Origin: G051903925 sp051903925
Lineage (GTDB): Bacteria > Pseudomonadota > Alphaproteobacteria > Zavarziniales > Zavarziniaceae
NCBI RefSeq assembly: GCF_051903925.1
Contig: NZ_CP173678.1
Coordinates: forward strand, 310,001 to 374,000
Length of the DNA: 64,000 nucleotides
Direction of reading: 5' to 3'
In this document: one piece after another, positions 1-8,144 of the stretch
How the letters are laid out: every line of letters begins with the position of its first letter
Numbering within the stretch: the first letter of the stretch is position 1
The notes under the pieces: model-generated
Told to the model about the DNA's origin: nothing
Databases searched by the model: none
What the model saw: the letters and a program-made list of their open reading frames with translations, nothing else
Program-made: the position numbers and the translations under genes

Positions 1-429
1 GGCATCGTTCATCCGCGCGCTGGCGCCCGCGATGCGGATGTCGGAGGCCAGGGCGAAGGCAAAGCCGCCGCCACAGGCAGGCCCATGCACCAGCGCGATG
101 ATCGGTTGCGGACAGGCCCGCATCGCATGGATGATGCCGGCCAGGTGTGCCTCTCGCGGGCGGGTCGGCGCCCGGGTGCCGACCGCGTCCTCGCCCTTGT
201 TCTCCTCGATGATGTCGAGGCCGGCGCAGAAGCCGCGACCCGCCCCGCGCAGCACGACCACGCGGGTGTCGTAGTTGTGGCGCAGGCCTTCGAAATAGGC
301 GAACAGCTCCCTGACCATCGTCGCGGTGATGGCGTTCAGCCGATCAGGCCGGTTCAGGGTGACCCAGTCGACCGCCCCCTCCCGCACCACCTGCAGCGTC
401 TCCAGCTGCGCCAGTTCCTGATCCGTCAT
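1..429 (-). CDS. Enoyl-CoA hydratase/isomerase family protein, N-terminal part (runs off the window)
   Basis: The start codon at 429 opens a frame that stays open to base 1, giving 143 residues of a protein that normally has about 260. The fold-specific features of the crotonase family are visible: NRPDRLNA at residues 27-34, the oxyanion-hole segment GFCAGLDI at 67-74, and the second oxyanion loop HGPACGGGFA at 115-124. The family hydrates or isomerises enoyl-CoA thioesters in fatty-acid or aromatic-acid breakdown in the cytoplasm. The substrate cannot be told from half a protein. The gene is divergent from the MFS gene that follows. Confidence 0.88.
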   Translation of the reverse strand, partial: MTDQELAQLETLQVVREGAVDWVTLNRPDRLNAITATMVRELFAYFEGLRHNYDTRVVVLRGAGRGFCAGLDIIEENKGEDAVGTRAPTRPREAHLAGIIHAMRACPQPIIALVHGPACGGGFAFALASDIRIAGASARMNDA

Positions 430-494
430 GGGCGGCCTCCCGGTTCTTGTTGTCGGCGACAGATTAGAAGCCCTTCTGCAATGGGCAAGCGGGC

Positions 495-1715
495 ATGCCC
501 ATGCGACACAGGGGAGCCATGATCCCGCGCCGCGTCGTCGCCGCCCTCAGCCTGTCGCAGTTCGTGTGCTGGGGCGTCTCCTACTACCTGATCGGGGTCT
601 TCGGGGGGCCCATGGCGGAGGGCCTTGGCCTGACGTCCACGGTCGTCCATGGCGGCTTCACCCTGGCCCTGGTCGCGATGGGTGTCGTCTCGGGCCCGGT
701 CGGGCGGCAGGTTGACCGACTGGGCGGCCGCGTCGTGATGTGCGCCGGCTCGGTCCTCACCGCGCTTGCCCTGGCGGGACTGGCCTTGGCGGACGGGATG
801 GCCGGGCTCTATGCCGCGTGGCTGCTGCTGGGGGTTGCCATGCGGCTGACGCTGTACGATGCGGCCTTTGCCGCGCTGGTGCGGATTGGCGGTGCAGGCG
901 CGCGCCGCGCGATCTCGCAGGTGTCGCTGCTGGGCGGCCTGGCGTCGACCGCGTTCTGGCCGCTGGGCCAGGTCCTGCTGGAGGGGCTGGGCTGGCGCGG
1001 GGCGCTGTGGGTCTTTGCCGGCCTGGCCCTGGCCACGTTGCCGCTGCACATGATGATCCCGCGCGTCCCCCCGGCACACCCAAGGCCCCCTGCCCCAGCG
1101 CTGGACCCCGCCGGGACGCCCACCGGAGCGCCGGCCCGCGCTGACATGGCGGGGGTCGCCTGGCTTTATGTCGCCGTGACCACGCTCGCGGCGTTCACCA
1201 ATGCCGGGATCTCGGCCCACACGATCGGCATCCTGGCGGGCCTGGAGATCGGCGTGGGGTCGGCGGTCGGCTATGCGGCGTTGCGTGGCGTGGGCCAGTC
1301 CGCCGCCCGGCTGGCCGAGGTCGCGGGCGGCGGCCGGGTCAATCCGCTCAGCCTGGGCGTCCTGGCCATCGGGCTGCAGCCGCTCAGCTTCGCGCTGGGC
1401 TTCCTGGTGCTGCTGTGGGGACCGGCGGGGGCGGCATTCTGCCTGGTCTATGGTGCCGGGCACGGCCTGATGACGATCGCGCGGGGAACGATGCCGCTGG
1501 TCCTGTTCGATCCCAGCCGCTATGGCGCGCAGGTCGGGCGCCTGCTGGCCCCCAGCTTCTTCGTCCAGGCGATGGGGCCGCTGGCCTATGCCCTGGTGAT
1601 CGAGGCGGGGGGCGCCGCCGCAGCGCTGGCCCTGTCGTTCGTCCTGGGCCTGCTCGCCCTGGCGGCAGCCCTGGCCCTGCGCCGCCGGGGCCGGCTCAAT
1701 GCAGGTCGAAGCTGA
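495..1715 (+). CDS. MFS transporter
   Basis: This is an integral membrane protein of about 400 residues with roughly twelve hydrophobic segments. A Pro/Ala-rich cytoplasmic loop near residues 195-215 separates the two six-helix halves, as expected for the major facilitator superfamily. The motif GRQVDRLGGR near residues 73-82 matches the conserved MFS loop between helices 2 and 3. The substrate is unknown. The ATG at 519 (MIPRRVV) is an equally possible start, because both upstream ribosome sites are weak or too close. The 3' end overlaps the convergent tonB gene by 20 bases. Confidence 0.85.
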   Translation: MPMRHRGAMIPRRVVAALSLSQFVCWGVSYYLIGVFGGPMAEGLGLTSTVVHGGFTLALVAMGVVSGPVGRQVDRLGGRVVMCAGSVLTALALAGLALADGMAGLYAAWLLLGVAMRLTLYDAAFAALVRIGGAGARRAISQVSLLGGLASTAFWPLGQVLLEGLGWRGALWVFAGLALATLPLHMMIPRVPPAHPRPPAPALDPAGTPTGAPARADMAGVAWLYVAVTTLAAFTNAGISAHTIGILAGLEIGVGSAVGYAALRGVGQSAARLAEVAGGGRVNPLSLGVLAIGLQPLSFALGFLVLLWGPAGAAFCLVYGAGHGLMTIARGTMPLVLFDPSRYGAQVGRLLAPSFFVQAMGPLAYALVIEAGGAAAALALSFVLGLLALAAALALRRRGRLNAGRS

Positions 1716-2640
1716 TCGGCACCACCACGTCCAGCTGGCTCTGGTTCAGCTCCGGCGGAATCGCCGGCAGCGGCTCGGCACGCCGGACCAGGGCCACAGC
1801 CTCCTCGTCCAGGGACTCGTGGCCGGAGGACTGGACGAGATTGACCGAAACCACGCTGCCGTCGGCGGACATCACGATGCGCACCTGGGGCTTACCCTCC
1901 TCCCGCCGACGCTGGGCCTGCCGGGGATAGCGCTGGTGCCGCTTCAGGTGGGCGACCAGCATCCCGGCGAAATTGGGCCTGGCATTCGGCGGCACAGGCG
2001 GTGCAGGCGGAGCGGCCGGGGCGGCCGCCTGGACCGGGGCCACGGGACTGGCCGGGGCGGGTGGGGCGGGCGTCGGCGGTGCCGGCGTGACGCTGCGCGT
2101 CACGGGCGGCGGCGGCTCCGGCCTGGGCGGGCGCGGCGCTTCCACCACGCGGGGGCGGGGCGGGCGCGGGCGGGCGACGGGCTTGGCCACCGCCACCTCG
2201 ACCGGCGCCGCCGCCACCACGGGCAGGTCGTCGGGGACCAGGGGCTCGTCCGGCACGACCTCCTGCGCGGCCTCGACCGGATCGGGCTCAACCGGCTGGG
2301 GCTCGACCGCATCGGGCATCGGCTCCGGCGGGACTTCCGCGACGGGCTGGACCTCGGGCTCGACCGGCTGGGCCACCGGGGGCGCCATCGCCGCCACGGG
2401 CATGGCCGCGGGCATCAGGTCCAGTTCGATCGCCGGGGGCGCGACCGGCGGGACGGGTGGGGCCGCGCGCCCGACCAGAAGGGGCCCGACGATCACCGCA
2501 TGCAGCAGGACGGCGGCCGTCCCCGCCATCAGCCAGCCGCGCAGGCCGACCCCGCCGTCGAATCCCCGGAGGTCGGCATCCGAAGCCTGGCCGGCCCCGC
2601 CCATCACCCCGACGTCGAGCAGCGCGTCGGCCGTGGTCAT
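1696..2640 (-). CDS. tonB: Energy transducer TonB family protein
   Basis: This 314-residue protein has one N-terminal membrane anchor (about residues 36-56), a long periplasmic Pro/Ala/Val/Glu-rich spacer (60-225), and a C-terminal TonB domain (about 226-314) with RYPRQAQRRREEGKPQV and the end VVVPISFDLH. TonB carries proton-motive energy from ExbBD across the periplasm to outer-membrane receptors for iron-siderophore complexes, vitamin B12 and similar ligands. Its ATG overlaps the exbD stop by four bases (ATGA), so the two are translationally coupled. The unusually long spacer is typical of GC-rich alphaproteobacteria. Confidence 0.92.
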   Translation of the reverse strand: MTTADALLDVGVMGGAGQASDADLRGFDGGVGLRGWLMAGTAAVLLHAVIVGPLLVGRAAPPVPPVAPPAIELDLMPAAMPVAAMAPPVAQPVEPEVQPVAEVPPEPMPDAVEPQPVEPDPVEAAQEVVPDEPLVPDDLPVVAAAPVEVAVAKPVARPRPPRPRVVEAPRPPRPEPPPPVTRSVTPAPPTPAPPAPASPVAPVQAAAPAAPPAPPVPPNARPNFAGMLVAHLKRHQRYPRQAQRRREEGKPQVRIVMSADGSVVSVNLVQSSGHESLDEEAVALVRRAEPLPAIPPELNQSQLDVVVPISFDLH

Positions 2641-3134
2641 GGCGCGGCGTTGCCCCCGGCCGCGGCGGGGGTGGCGTCACCCGCGGCGCTGGCGGCGGCC
2701 GGCGCCGGCGGCGCGGCGGCGGCATTCTCCAGCCCGACCAGCGCGATCTTCAGATAGCCTGCGTCACGCACCGCGTTCATCACGTTCATCAAGTCGCCAT
2801 AGTCGACCGTCTTGTCCGCGCGCAGGAAGATCCGCTTCTGCGCATCGTTCTCGCTGGCGGCATCCAGCGCCGCCTTGAGATTTGCGAGGTCGACCGGACT
2901 TTCGCCCACCGACACGCCCAGATCGGCCTGGACGGACAGGAAGATCGGCTTGTCCGGCCGCGGCTGGGGCTTGGCGCTGGCGGTCGGCAGGTCGACGGCC
3001 ACATCCACCGTCGCCAAGGGTGCCGCCACCATGAAAATGATGAGCAGGACCAGGATGACGTCGATGAAGGGCGTCACGTTGATGTCGTGCGTGACGTCGA
3101 GGTCGTCATCCTCGGAGGCGAGCTTGGCCGCCAT
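2637..3134 (-). CDS. exbD: Biopolymer transporter ExbD
   Basis: This 165-residue protein shows the ExbD/TolR signature: a short cytoplasmic N-terminus, then NVTPFIDVILVLLIIFMV around residues 19-36, where the conserved Asp of the proton channel sits in PFIDV. A periplasmic domain follows, containing FLRADKTVDYGDLM. ExbD forms the proton-conducting motor with ExbB and drives TonB. The C-terminus carries an extra Ala/Pro-rich tail of about 25 residues. It lies between exbB (3-base gap upstream) and tonB (4-base overlap), clearly one transcription unit. Confidence 0.94.
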   Translation of the reverse strand: MAAKLASEDDDLDVTHDINVTPFIDVILVLLIIFMVAAPLATVDVAVDLPTASAKPQPRPDKPIFLSVQADLGVSVGESPVDLANLKAALDAASENDAQKRIFLRADKTVDYGDLMNVMNAVRDAGYLKIALVGLENAAAAPPAPAAASAAGDATPAAAGGNAAP

Positions 3135-3137
3135 CGG

Positions 3138-4097
3138 CTATTCCGCCGCCTTCAGCTGTGGGCTGGCCGCGGCACGGTCCAGGTCGCGCCCCACCATGCG
3201 CAGCACCTCGTGCGCGGCATCGGCGACCAGCGCGCGATAGTTGGCGATGGTCCGGGCAAAGACATTGTAGCAGATCACCGCCGGGATCGCCGCGACCAGG
3301 CCCAGGGCGGTCGCCAGCAGTGCCTCCGCGATGCCGGGCGCCACCACGGCCAGGTTGGTCGTGTTCGCCTCGGCGATGCCGATGAAGCTGTTCATGATGC
3401 CCCACACGGTACCAAACAGGCCGACAAAGGGGCCGATCGCGCCGATCGTTGCCAGCATCCCCATGCCGCCGCGCACATGGCGCGACGCCTCGTGCTCCAC
3501 CCGGTCCAGGCGCGAGGCGACGCGCTCCTTGATCCCTTCGGGCCAGACCGCGTCCGCCGACAGGTCGAGTTCCGCCTTGGCTTCGCGCACCAGACGGGCG
3601 ACCGGACCCGGCACGTCCTCGATGCGGCCGGCGGCATCCTTCAATGTGCGTGCGCTGGCCAGCAGCTTGCGGCCCTCCCGCACGCGGGCCCGGGCGCGGG
3701 ACATCTCGACGCCCTTGGCGATCCAGACCGTCCAGGTGGCGATCGACGCCAGCGCCAGCATCACCATCACCGTCTTCACGATGATGTCGGCGCCCATGAA
3801 CATGCCCCAGGCCGACAGGTCGTGCGGCTTTGGCCTGTCGTCCAGGCTGGTCACGGTCGGGCTGGCGGCGCCCACGGGCGCCCCGGTCGCCGGGTCCAGC
3901 GCGACCACGCCCCCGTCGCCCGGCGCGACCGCCGTCGGCACCATCGTCTCGCCCGTCGGCGCGGCACCCTGCTGTGCTGCATCCGGGGGCGCGGCAACCG
4001 CCGGGGGCGCGGGCGCCGCCGGTGCGGTCTGCGCCACGGCAGCGAACGGTGCGCCCAGAACGGCGCACAGGACCAGGGATGCCAAAGCCTTTCGCAC
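3138..4097 (-). CDS. exbB: TonB-system proton channel subunit ExbB (MotA/TolQ/ExbB family)
   Basis: I place the start at the GTG at 4097 because AGGAAGG lies eight bases upstream and the protein then begins with a clean signal peptide ending AAVAQ. An upstream GTG at 4124 would only add nine residues. An Ala/Pro-rich periplasmic stretch follows, then three membrane segments: one near residues 107-128, and two in the C-terminal core containing GPFVGLFGTVWGIMNSF and IAEALLATALGLVAAIPAV. These are diagnostic for ExbB. The N-terminal periplasmic extension is known in a subset of ExbB proteins. The role is to power TonB with the proton-motive force. Confidence 0.93.
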   Translation of the reverse strand: MRKALASLVLCAVLGAPFAAVAQTAPAAPAPPAVAAPPDAAQQGAAPTGETMVPTAVAPGDGGVVALDPATGAPVGAASPTVTSLDDRPKPHDLSAWGMFMGADIIVKTVMVMLALASIATWTVWIAKGVEMSRARARVREGRKLLASARTLKDAAGRIEDVPGPVARLVREAKAELDLSADAVWPEGIKERVASRLDRVEHEASRHVRGGMGMLATIGAIGPFVGLFGTVWGIMNSFIGIAEANTTNLAVVAPGIAEALLATALGLVAAIPAVICYNVFARTIANYRALVADAAHEVLRMVGRDLDRAAASPQLKAAE

Positions 4098-4156
4098 GCG
4101 CCCAACCTTCCTGTTGCAGGGCACGCGACCATGCCCGCCAGGGTGCTCTACCCCAT

Positions 4157-4173
4157 TTGCAACTCAGTCGCAA
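4157..4173. promoter_or_regulatory. Fur-like palindromic operator upstream of exbB-exbD-tonB
   Basis: The 17 bases TTGCAACTCAGTCGCAA form an inverted repeat with a single mismatched pair. The inner 15 bases have the 7-1-7 layout of a Fur-family box (TGCAACT-C-AGTCGCA). The site lies about 60 bases upstream of the chosen exbB start, where an iron repressor would act. Iron control of exbBD-tonB is well established in other bacteria. The identity of the regulator here is inference. Confidence 0.45.
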
Positions 4174-4242
4174 CAGCCGCTTGGTCGCACGGTCCGCTGC
4201 CGACCTGGTCCCCTTGTGCCGGCCCGCGGCACGACCGCGGCG

Positions 4243-5022
4243 TCAGCTCCCGAAACTGCGCACCAGGCTGCCCGCCACCAGTCCCCAGCCATCGACCAGC
4301 ACGAAGAAGATCAGCTTGAACGGCAGCGAGATCGAGATGGGCGGCAGCATCATCATGCCCATGCCCATCAGGATCGACGCCACCACCAGGTCGATCACCA
4401 GGAACGGCACGAACAGCAGGAACCCGATTTCGAAGGCGCGGCGCAGTTCGCTGATCATGAAGGCAGGGACCAGGACCTGGTACGGCGTCGCCTGGGGCTG
4501 TTCCGGCACCGGAGTCTGGGACAGGTTTAAGAACAGGGCCAGGTCCTCCTCCCGCACCTGCCGCAGCATGAAGTCGCGGAAGGGCTGCGCCGCGCGGGCG
4601 ATCGCCTCCGTCTCCTCCAGTTCCCCCGCCATCAGCGGGGCCACGCCCTCGTCATAGGCACGCTGGAAGGTGGGCGTCATGATGAACGCGGTCAGGAACA
4701 GGGCCAGCCCGATCAGGATGGTGTTGGGCGGCGTCTGGGCTGCGCCGATTGCAGTGCGCAGCAGCGAGAGCACGACGATGATGCGCGTGAACGAGGTGAC
4801 GACGACCAGAAGCGACGGCGCCAGGCTCAGCACCGTGATCAGCAGCACAAGCTGGACGACGCGCCCCGTCAGCGTGCCGCCGTCCTCCCCCGCCCCCAGG
4901 TCCAGGTTGAGCTGTTGCGCCGCCGCCGGCCAGGCGAGCAGCACCCCCGTGCCGACCAGGGCCAGGGCCAGCATTAAGGCCCAAGGCGCCGCGCGATGGC
5001 GCCGCAGCGCGAACACGCTCAT
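4243..5022 (-). CDS. fliP: Flagellar type III export gate protein FliP
   Basis: This 259-residue protein has a cleavable signal sequence (residues 1-35, ending AAAQ) and four membrane segments. Signature blocks are TSFTRIIVVLSLLRTAIG, TPPNTILIGLALFLT and the C-terminal PFLVIDLVVASILMGMGM. FliP assembles with FliQ and FliR into the export gate of the flagellar secretion apparatus in the inner membrane. fliO lies six bases upstream, consistent with FliO acting as the FliP assembly chaperone. fliQ, fliR and full-length flhB are not in this window. Confidence 0.96.
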   Translation of the reverse strand: MSVFALRRHRAAPWALMLALALVGTGVLLAWPAAAQQLNLDLGAGEDGGTLTGRVVQLVLLITVLSLAPSLLVVVTSFTRIIVVLSLLRTAIGAAQTPPNTILIGLALFLTAFIMTPTFQRAYDEGVAPLMAGELEETEAIARAAQPFRDFMLRQVREEDLALFLNLSQTPVPEQPQATPYQVLVPAFMISELRRAFEIGFLLFVPFLVIDLVVASILMGMGMMMLPPISISLPFKLIFFVLVDGWGLVAGSLVRSFGS

Positions 5023-5028
5023 CCCGGA

Positions 5029-5445
5029 TCAGCCCTCGCTTCTGTCCGGTCGGTCCAGGCGCGGCTCCAGCCGCGCCTCGGCCCGGGGTTCGACGCGTGG
5101 CTCCACCCGGGGCTCCGCGCGCGGCACCGGCCGAACCTCGCGCCGCGCCACCGGGACATCGCGCTCCAGCGGCGCGGCCTGTGGGGTGGCGACGGCGATG
5201 CCGGCTTCCACCACCACGTCGCCCTGCGGGCCGGTCAGGACCAGGTGTTCGGCATTGTCACGGCGGAGCAGGACCAGGCGCCGCTGCGGGTCCAGGGCCA
5301 GCACCTCGACCAGCTGCAGGCGGCGCGACTTGCCGCGGGCGACCATGCCGGGCTGCGTCTTGCGAAAGAGGAAGGACAGCGCAAGCAGGAGCAGCAGGAC
5401 CGCCGCCAATGCAGCCCCCGCCTGGACGTAGATCTCCCAGTCCAT
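5029..5445 (-). CDS. fliO: Flagellar biosynthesis protein FliO
   Basis: This small single-pass membrane protein (138 residues from the ATG at 5445) has one hydrophobic helix at residues 7-27 (VQAGAALAAVLLLLLALSFL), the typical FliO cytoplasmic segment RLQLVEVLALDPQRRLVLLR, and a charged, Arg/Glu/Pro-rich tail with repeated PRVEPR units. FliO stabilises the FliP ring during assembly of the flagellar export gate. A GTG at 5466 would add seven residues. Its position immediately before fliP supports the assignment of an otherwise poorly conserved protein. Confidence 0.87.
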   Translation of the reverse strand: MDWEIYVQAGAALAAVLLLLLALSFLFRKTQPGMVARGKSRRLQLVEVLALDPQRRLVLLRRDNAEHLVLTGPQGDVVVEAGIAVATPQAAPLERDVPVARREVRPVPRAEPRVEPRVEPRAEARLEPRLDRPDRSEG

Positions 5446-5538
5446 GTGCCCGACACCCCCATCCACGCTTCACGCCCGCGCCGCGGCCAGCCTCGCACGC
5501 ACACGGCATGGCGCCAAGCGCGGGGGACGTGCCGGCCG

Positions 5539-5886
5539 TCAGGTCCGGGCCGGCGGGACGAAGGGCGCCTTCAGCCGATCATTGGCCTGATAGACATAGG
5601 AGAGGATCTCGGCCACGGCCCAGAACGCCTCCAGCGGAATGGGGCAATCGACGTCGAGGGCCCCCAGCATCTCGGCCAGGTCGGCATCCTCGCGCACCTT
5701 CACGCCGTTGGCGAAGGCGATGCGCAGGATCTCCTCTGCCGCGGCGCCCCGGCCGACCGCCGTGACGCGTGGCGCCGTGTCGACCGCCGGGTCATAGGTG
5801 ACGGCGGCCGCCATCGCGCGGCGTGGCGGCACCGGGGGGACTGGCCTGTCGGGATCCTGGTCCATTGCAGCAGGATCGACCCCCAT
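5539..5886 (-). CDS. FlhB C-terminal-domain-like protein (type III export switch homologue, FhlB-like)
   Basis: This is a 115-residue protein. After about 25 poorly conserved residues it matches the cytoplasmic C-terminal domain of FlhB/YscU: AAVTYDP, then APRVTAVGRG, EEILRIAFANGVKVREDADL and a helical end EAFWAVAEILSYVYQ. It lacks the four-helix membrane domain and the NPTH autocleavage motif. Such stand-alone FlhB tails occur in many flagellated bacteria and can partly stand in for the cleaved FlhB domain. The ATG at 5865 is an alternative start. It sits just upstream of fliO-fliP in the same direction. Confidence 0.82.
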   Translation of the reverse strand: MGVDPAAMDQDPDRPVPPVPPRRAMAAAVTYDPAVDTAPRVTAVGRGAAAEEILRIAFANGVKVREDADLAEMLGALDVDCPIPLEAFWAVAEILSYVYQANDRLKAPFVPPART

Positions 5887-5903
5887 GGTAAACGAGCCGT
5901 TAC

Positions 5904-6356
5904 CTAGTTCAACGACTTCACGATGCGCAGCGCCTCGTCGACATGGCCCTGGGACTCCATCATGGCGTTGAAGACGTGCCGGACGGTGCCCTGCTTGTCG
6001 ATCACATAGGTCACGCGCCCCGGGAACAGCAGCATGGTGTTGGGCACGCCAAAGGCCTTGCGCGCCGCCTTGTCGGTGTCGCTGGCCAACAGGAAGGGCA
6101 GGCGGTGCTTGTCGGCGAAGCCGCGGTGCGAGTCCTGGCCATCCGAGCTGATGCCGATCACGGCGGCCCCGGCGGACGAGAAGTCCTCGAACGCATCGCG
6201 GAACGCGCACACCTCGGCCGTGCAGACCGAGGTGTTGTCCTTCGGATAGAAGAACAGCACGACCGCCTGCCGCCCCTGGAACGAGGACAGGCGGACGGAC
6301 GAGCCGTCGTGCAGCTTCAGCGTGATGTCGGGTGCCTTGTCGCCAACGTTCGCCAT
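5904..6356 (-). CDS. bcp: Thioredoxin-dependent peroxiredoxin of the Bcp/PrxQ type
   Basis: This 150-residue cytosolic peroxidase reduces hydrogen peroxide and organic peroxides with electrons from thioredoxin. The catalytic region YPKDNTSVCTAEVCAFRD places the peroxidatic Cys at 45 and the resolving Cys at 50, the C-x4-C arrangement typical of many PrxQ proteins. The length matches the family. GGGAGG lies five bases before the ATG, so the start is secure. It is followed by the FlhB-tail gene but is probably functionally independent. Confidence 0.95.
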   Translation of the reverse strand: MANVGDKAPDITLKLHDGSSVRLSSFQGRQAVVLFFYPKDNTSVCTAEVCAFRDAFEDFSSAGAAVIGISSDGQDSHRGFADKHRLPFLLASDTDKAARKAFGVPNTMLLFPGRVTYVIDKQGTVRHVFNAMMESQGHVDEALRIVKSLN

Positions 6357-6427
6357 GGGTGCCTCCCACCGAAATTAAAGTGTGTGCGATTTAATCGCCC
6401 AACCCGTCACGCGTCAAGCGGGCTGCG

Positions 6428-7237
6428 CTAGAGCTCGCCCGTGCGCAGCAGCCGGTCGATGGCCTGGGCGACGCCCGCCTCGCGGTTCGTGCCCGTGACG
6501 TGGGTCGCCGCCTGCTTCACCGCGTCCACCGCCTGGCCCATCGCCACCGACCGGCCGGCCACGCGGAACATGGTTACGTCGTTCTCCGCATCGCCAAAGG
6601 CAACGCACTGGGCGAGGTCCAGGCCCAGTTCGCCGCAGGCGATGCGCACCGCCTCCCCCTTGTCGGCGCGGGCAGAAGTCATGGTCAGGATGATGCGCCC
6701 CGACGGGCCAATCGAGTCGTAGAACTGCACGGCGTGGCCGAAGCGTGGCGCAAGTTCCGTCCGGATGCGGTTGACCGCGTCCGTCCCCTGGACCAGGGCG
6801 ACGCGGGGCAGGCCGCCGTCGCTGCCGCTGAGGCGCTCGATCTGTGCCACTTCCGGGGAGACGCGCGACCAGTCGATGGGACGGTCCGCCTTGACCCAGA
6901 CCCGCTCGCTGACCGGCATAGTCGCGACGCAGCGCTCCGCATCGCACAGCGCATAGAGCTCGGCCACGAAGTCGGCGGGCAGGCGCTCGTCCAGGATGTC
7001 GCCCTTGCGCGGATCCCAAACCTGGGCGCCGGAGCAGGCGATGGCCAGGCCCTCGATCCCGATCGCCTCGGCGACGCGGCTGGCCATCTGGCGCCAGCGC
7101 GCGGTCGCGATGATGACGGCCCATCCGGCATCGCGGGCGGCCCGCAACGCGCGCACGTTCTCGGGCGGGATGTCCTCCCCCGCCAGCAAAGTGCCATCCA
7201 GATCGATCGCCAGGGCCAGCTTCGGCGCTAATGTCAT
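6428..7237 (-). CDS. HAD-superfamily hydrolase, Cof-type (IIB) phosphatase
   Basis: A GGAG six bases upstream selects the ATG at 7237, giving 269 residues. Motif I is DLDGTLL near residues 12-18 with the nucleophilic Asp12 and acid/base Asp14. Motif II is IIATAR. The motif III/IV region near the C-terminus is DKGEAVR followed by FGDAENDVTMF, which binds Mg2+. The large cap between residues about 80 and 190 is typical of the Cof group, which acts on sugar phosphates, FMN and other small phosphate esters. The substrate is unknown. Confidence 0.9.
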   Translation of the reverse strand: MTLAPKLALAIDLDGTLLAGEDIPPENVRALRAARDAGWAVIIATARWRQMASRVAEAIGIEGLAIACSGAQVWDPRKGDILDERLPADFVAELYALCDAERCVATMPVSERVWVKADRPIDWSRVSPEVAQIERLSGSDGGLPRVALVQGTDAVNRIRTELAPRFGHAVQFYDSIGPSGRIILTMTSARADKGEAVRIACGELGLDLAQCVAFGDAENDVTMFRVAGRSVAMGQAVDAVKQAATHVTGTNREAGVAQAIDRLLRTGEL

Positions 7238-7348
7238 GCCGCACTCCATTGTCCGGGGCGCATTGGTGCCCGCACCGCCCCCGCCTGTCGAGGGGCGCGG
7301 CGCCGGCGCCCAGGGTCAATGGCAAGGATGACGGCGGGAGGATGCGGC

Positions 7349-8044
7349 ATGATCGACCTGTACTACTGGCCCACGCCCAACGGCTGGAAGATCTCGATAG
7401 CGCTGGAGGAACTGGGCCTGCCCTACCAGGTCAGACTGGTGAACATCGGGCGGGGCGAGCAGTTCGCGCCGGACTTCCTGGCGATCAGCCCCAACAACCG
7501 GATACCGGCGCTGGTCGACCACGCTCCGGCCGGCGGCGGCGCGCCCGTCGCGGTGTTCGAGACCGGCGCGATGCTGATCTACTTGGCCGAGAAGACGGGC
7601 CGCCTGCTGCCCGCTGACGGCGCCGCGCGCTATGCCGTGCTGCAATGGCTGATGTGGCAGATGGGGGGACTGGGGCCGATGGCGGGCCAGAATGGCCACT
7701 TCCTGCTCTATGCCGCCGAGAAGATCCCGTATGCGATCGAGCGCTATGGCCAGGAAGTGCGGCGCCTGTACGGCGTGCTGGACGCGCAGCTGGCGCGCAC
7801 GGGCGCCTGCGTGGCGGGGGAATACTCGATCGCCGACATCGCCATCTTTCCCTGGATCATGACGCACAAGGCACAGGGCCTGAGCCTGGACGACTATCCG
7901 GCGATCCGCCGCTGGTATGCGGAGCTTCGGGCCCGCGATGCCCTGCAGCGGGGCCTGGCGGTCGGGCGCGACATGCGGCCCAAAGGGGCCCAGATGGACG
8001 AGGAGGCCCGCCGCAACCTGTTCCAGGGCAAGGCGCCGGCCTGA
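7349..8044 (+). CDS. Glutathione S-transferase, YfcG/Nu-class disulfide-bond reductase
   Basis: The start at 7349 (MIDLYYWPTPNGWKISIALE) follows GGGAGG by seven bases. The N-terminal thioredoxin fold keeps the Nu-class marker PTPNG, ISPNNRIPALVDH and FETGAMLIYLAEKTG, and the helical C-terminal domain ends with the conserved YPAIRRWYAELRAR region. Proteins of this class use glutathione or bis-glutathione for disulfide reduction and peroxide removal in the cytoplasm. The length of 231 residues fits. It is divergent from the HAD phosphatase. Confidence 0.92.
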   Translation: MIDLYYWPTPNGWKISIALEELGLPYQVRLVNIGRGEQFAPDFLAISPNNRIPALVDHAPAGGGAPVAVFETGAMLIYLAEKTGRLLPADGAARYAVLQWLMWQMGGLGPMAGQNGHFLLYAAEKIPYAIERYGQEVRRLYGVLDAQLARTGACVAGEYSIADIAIFPWIMTHKAQGLSLDDYPAIRRWYAELRARDALQRGLAVGRDMRPKGAQMDEEARRNLFQGKAPA

Positions 8045-8144
8045 ACCCGCCCAACCATGCTTTGAGAACTCCGCATTGCAAGCCTTGGCGGCGGGGCACA
8101 GACAGGACGTCCGGTGTCCCGCTCCGCCGCGGAGGGTGCTGACC

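Noticed and set aside
2457..4319. 620-residue plus-strand frame opposite tonB, exbD and exbB
   Set aside because: It is a GC-rich shadow. The minus strand carries recognisable TonB, ExbD and ExbB motifs over the same bases, and the plus product is Arg/His-rich with no domain.
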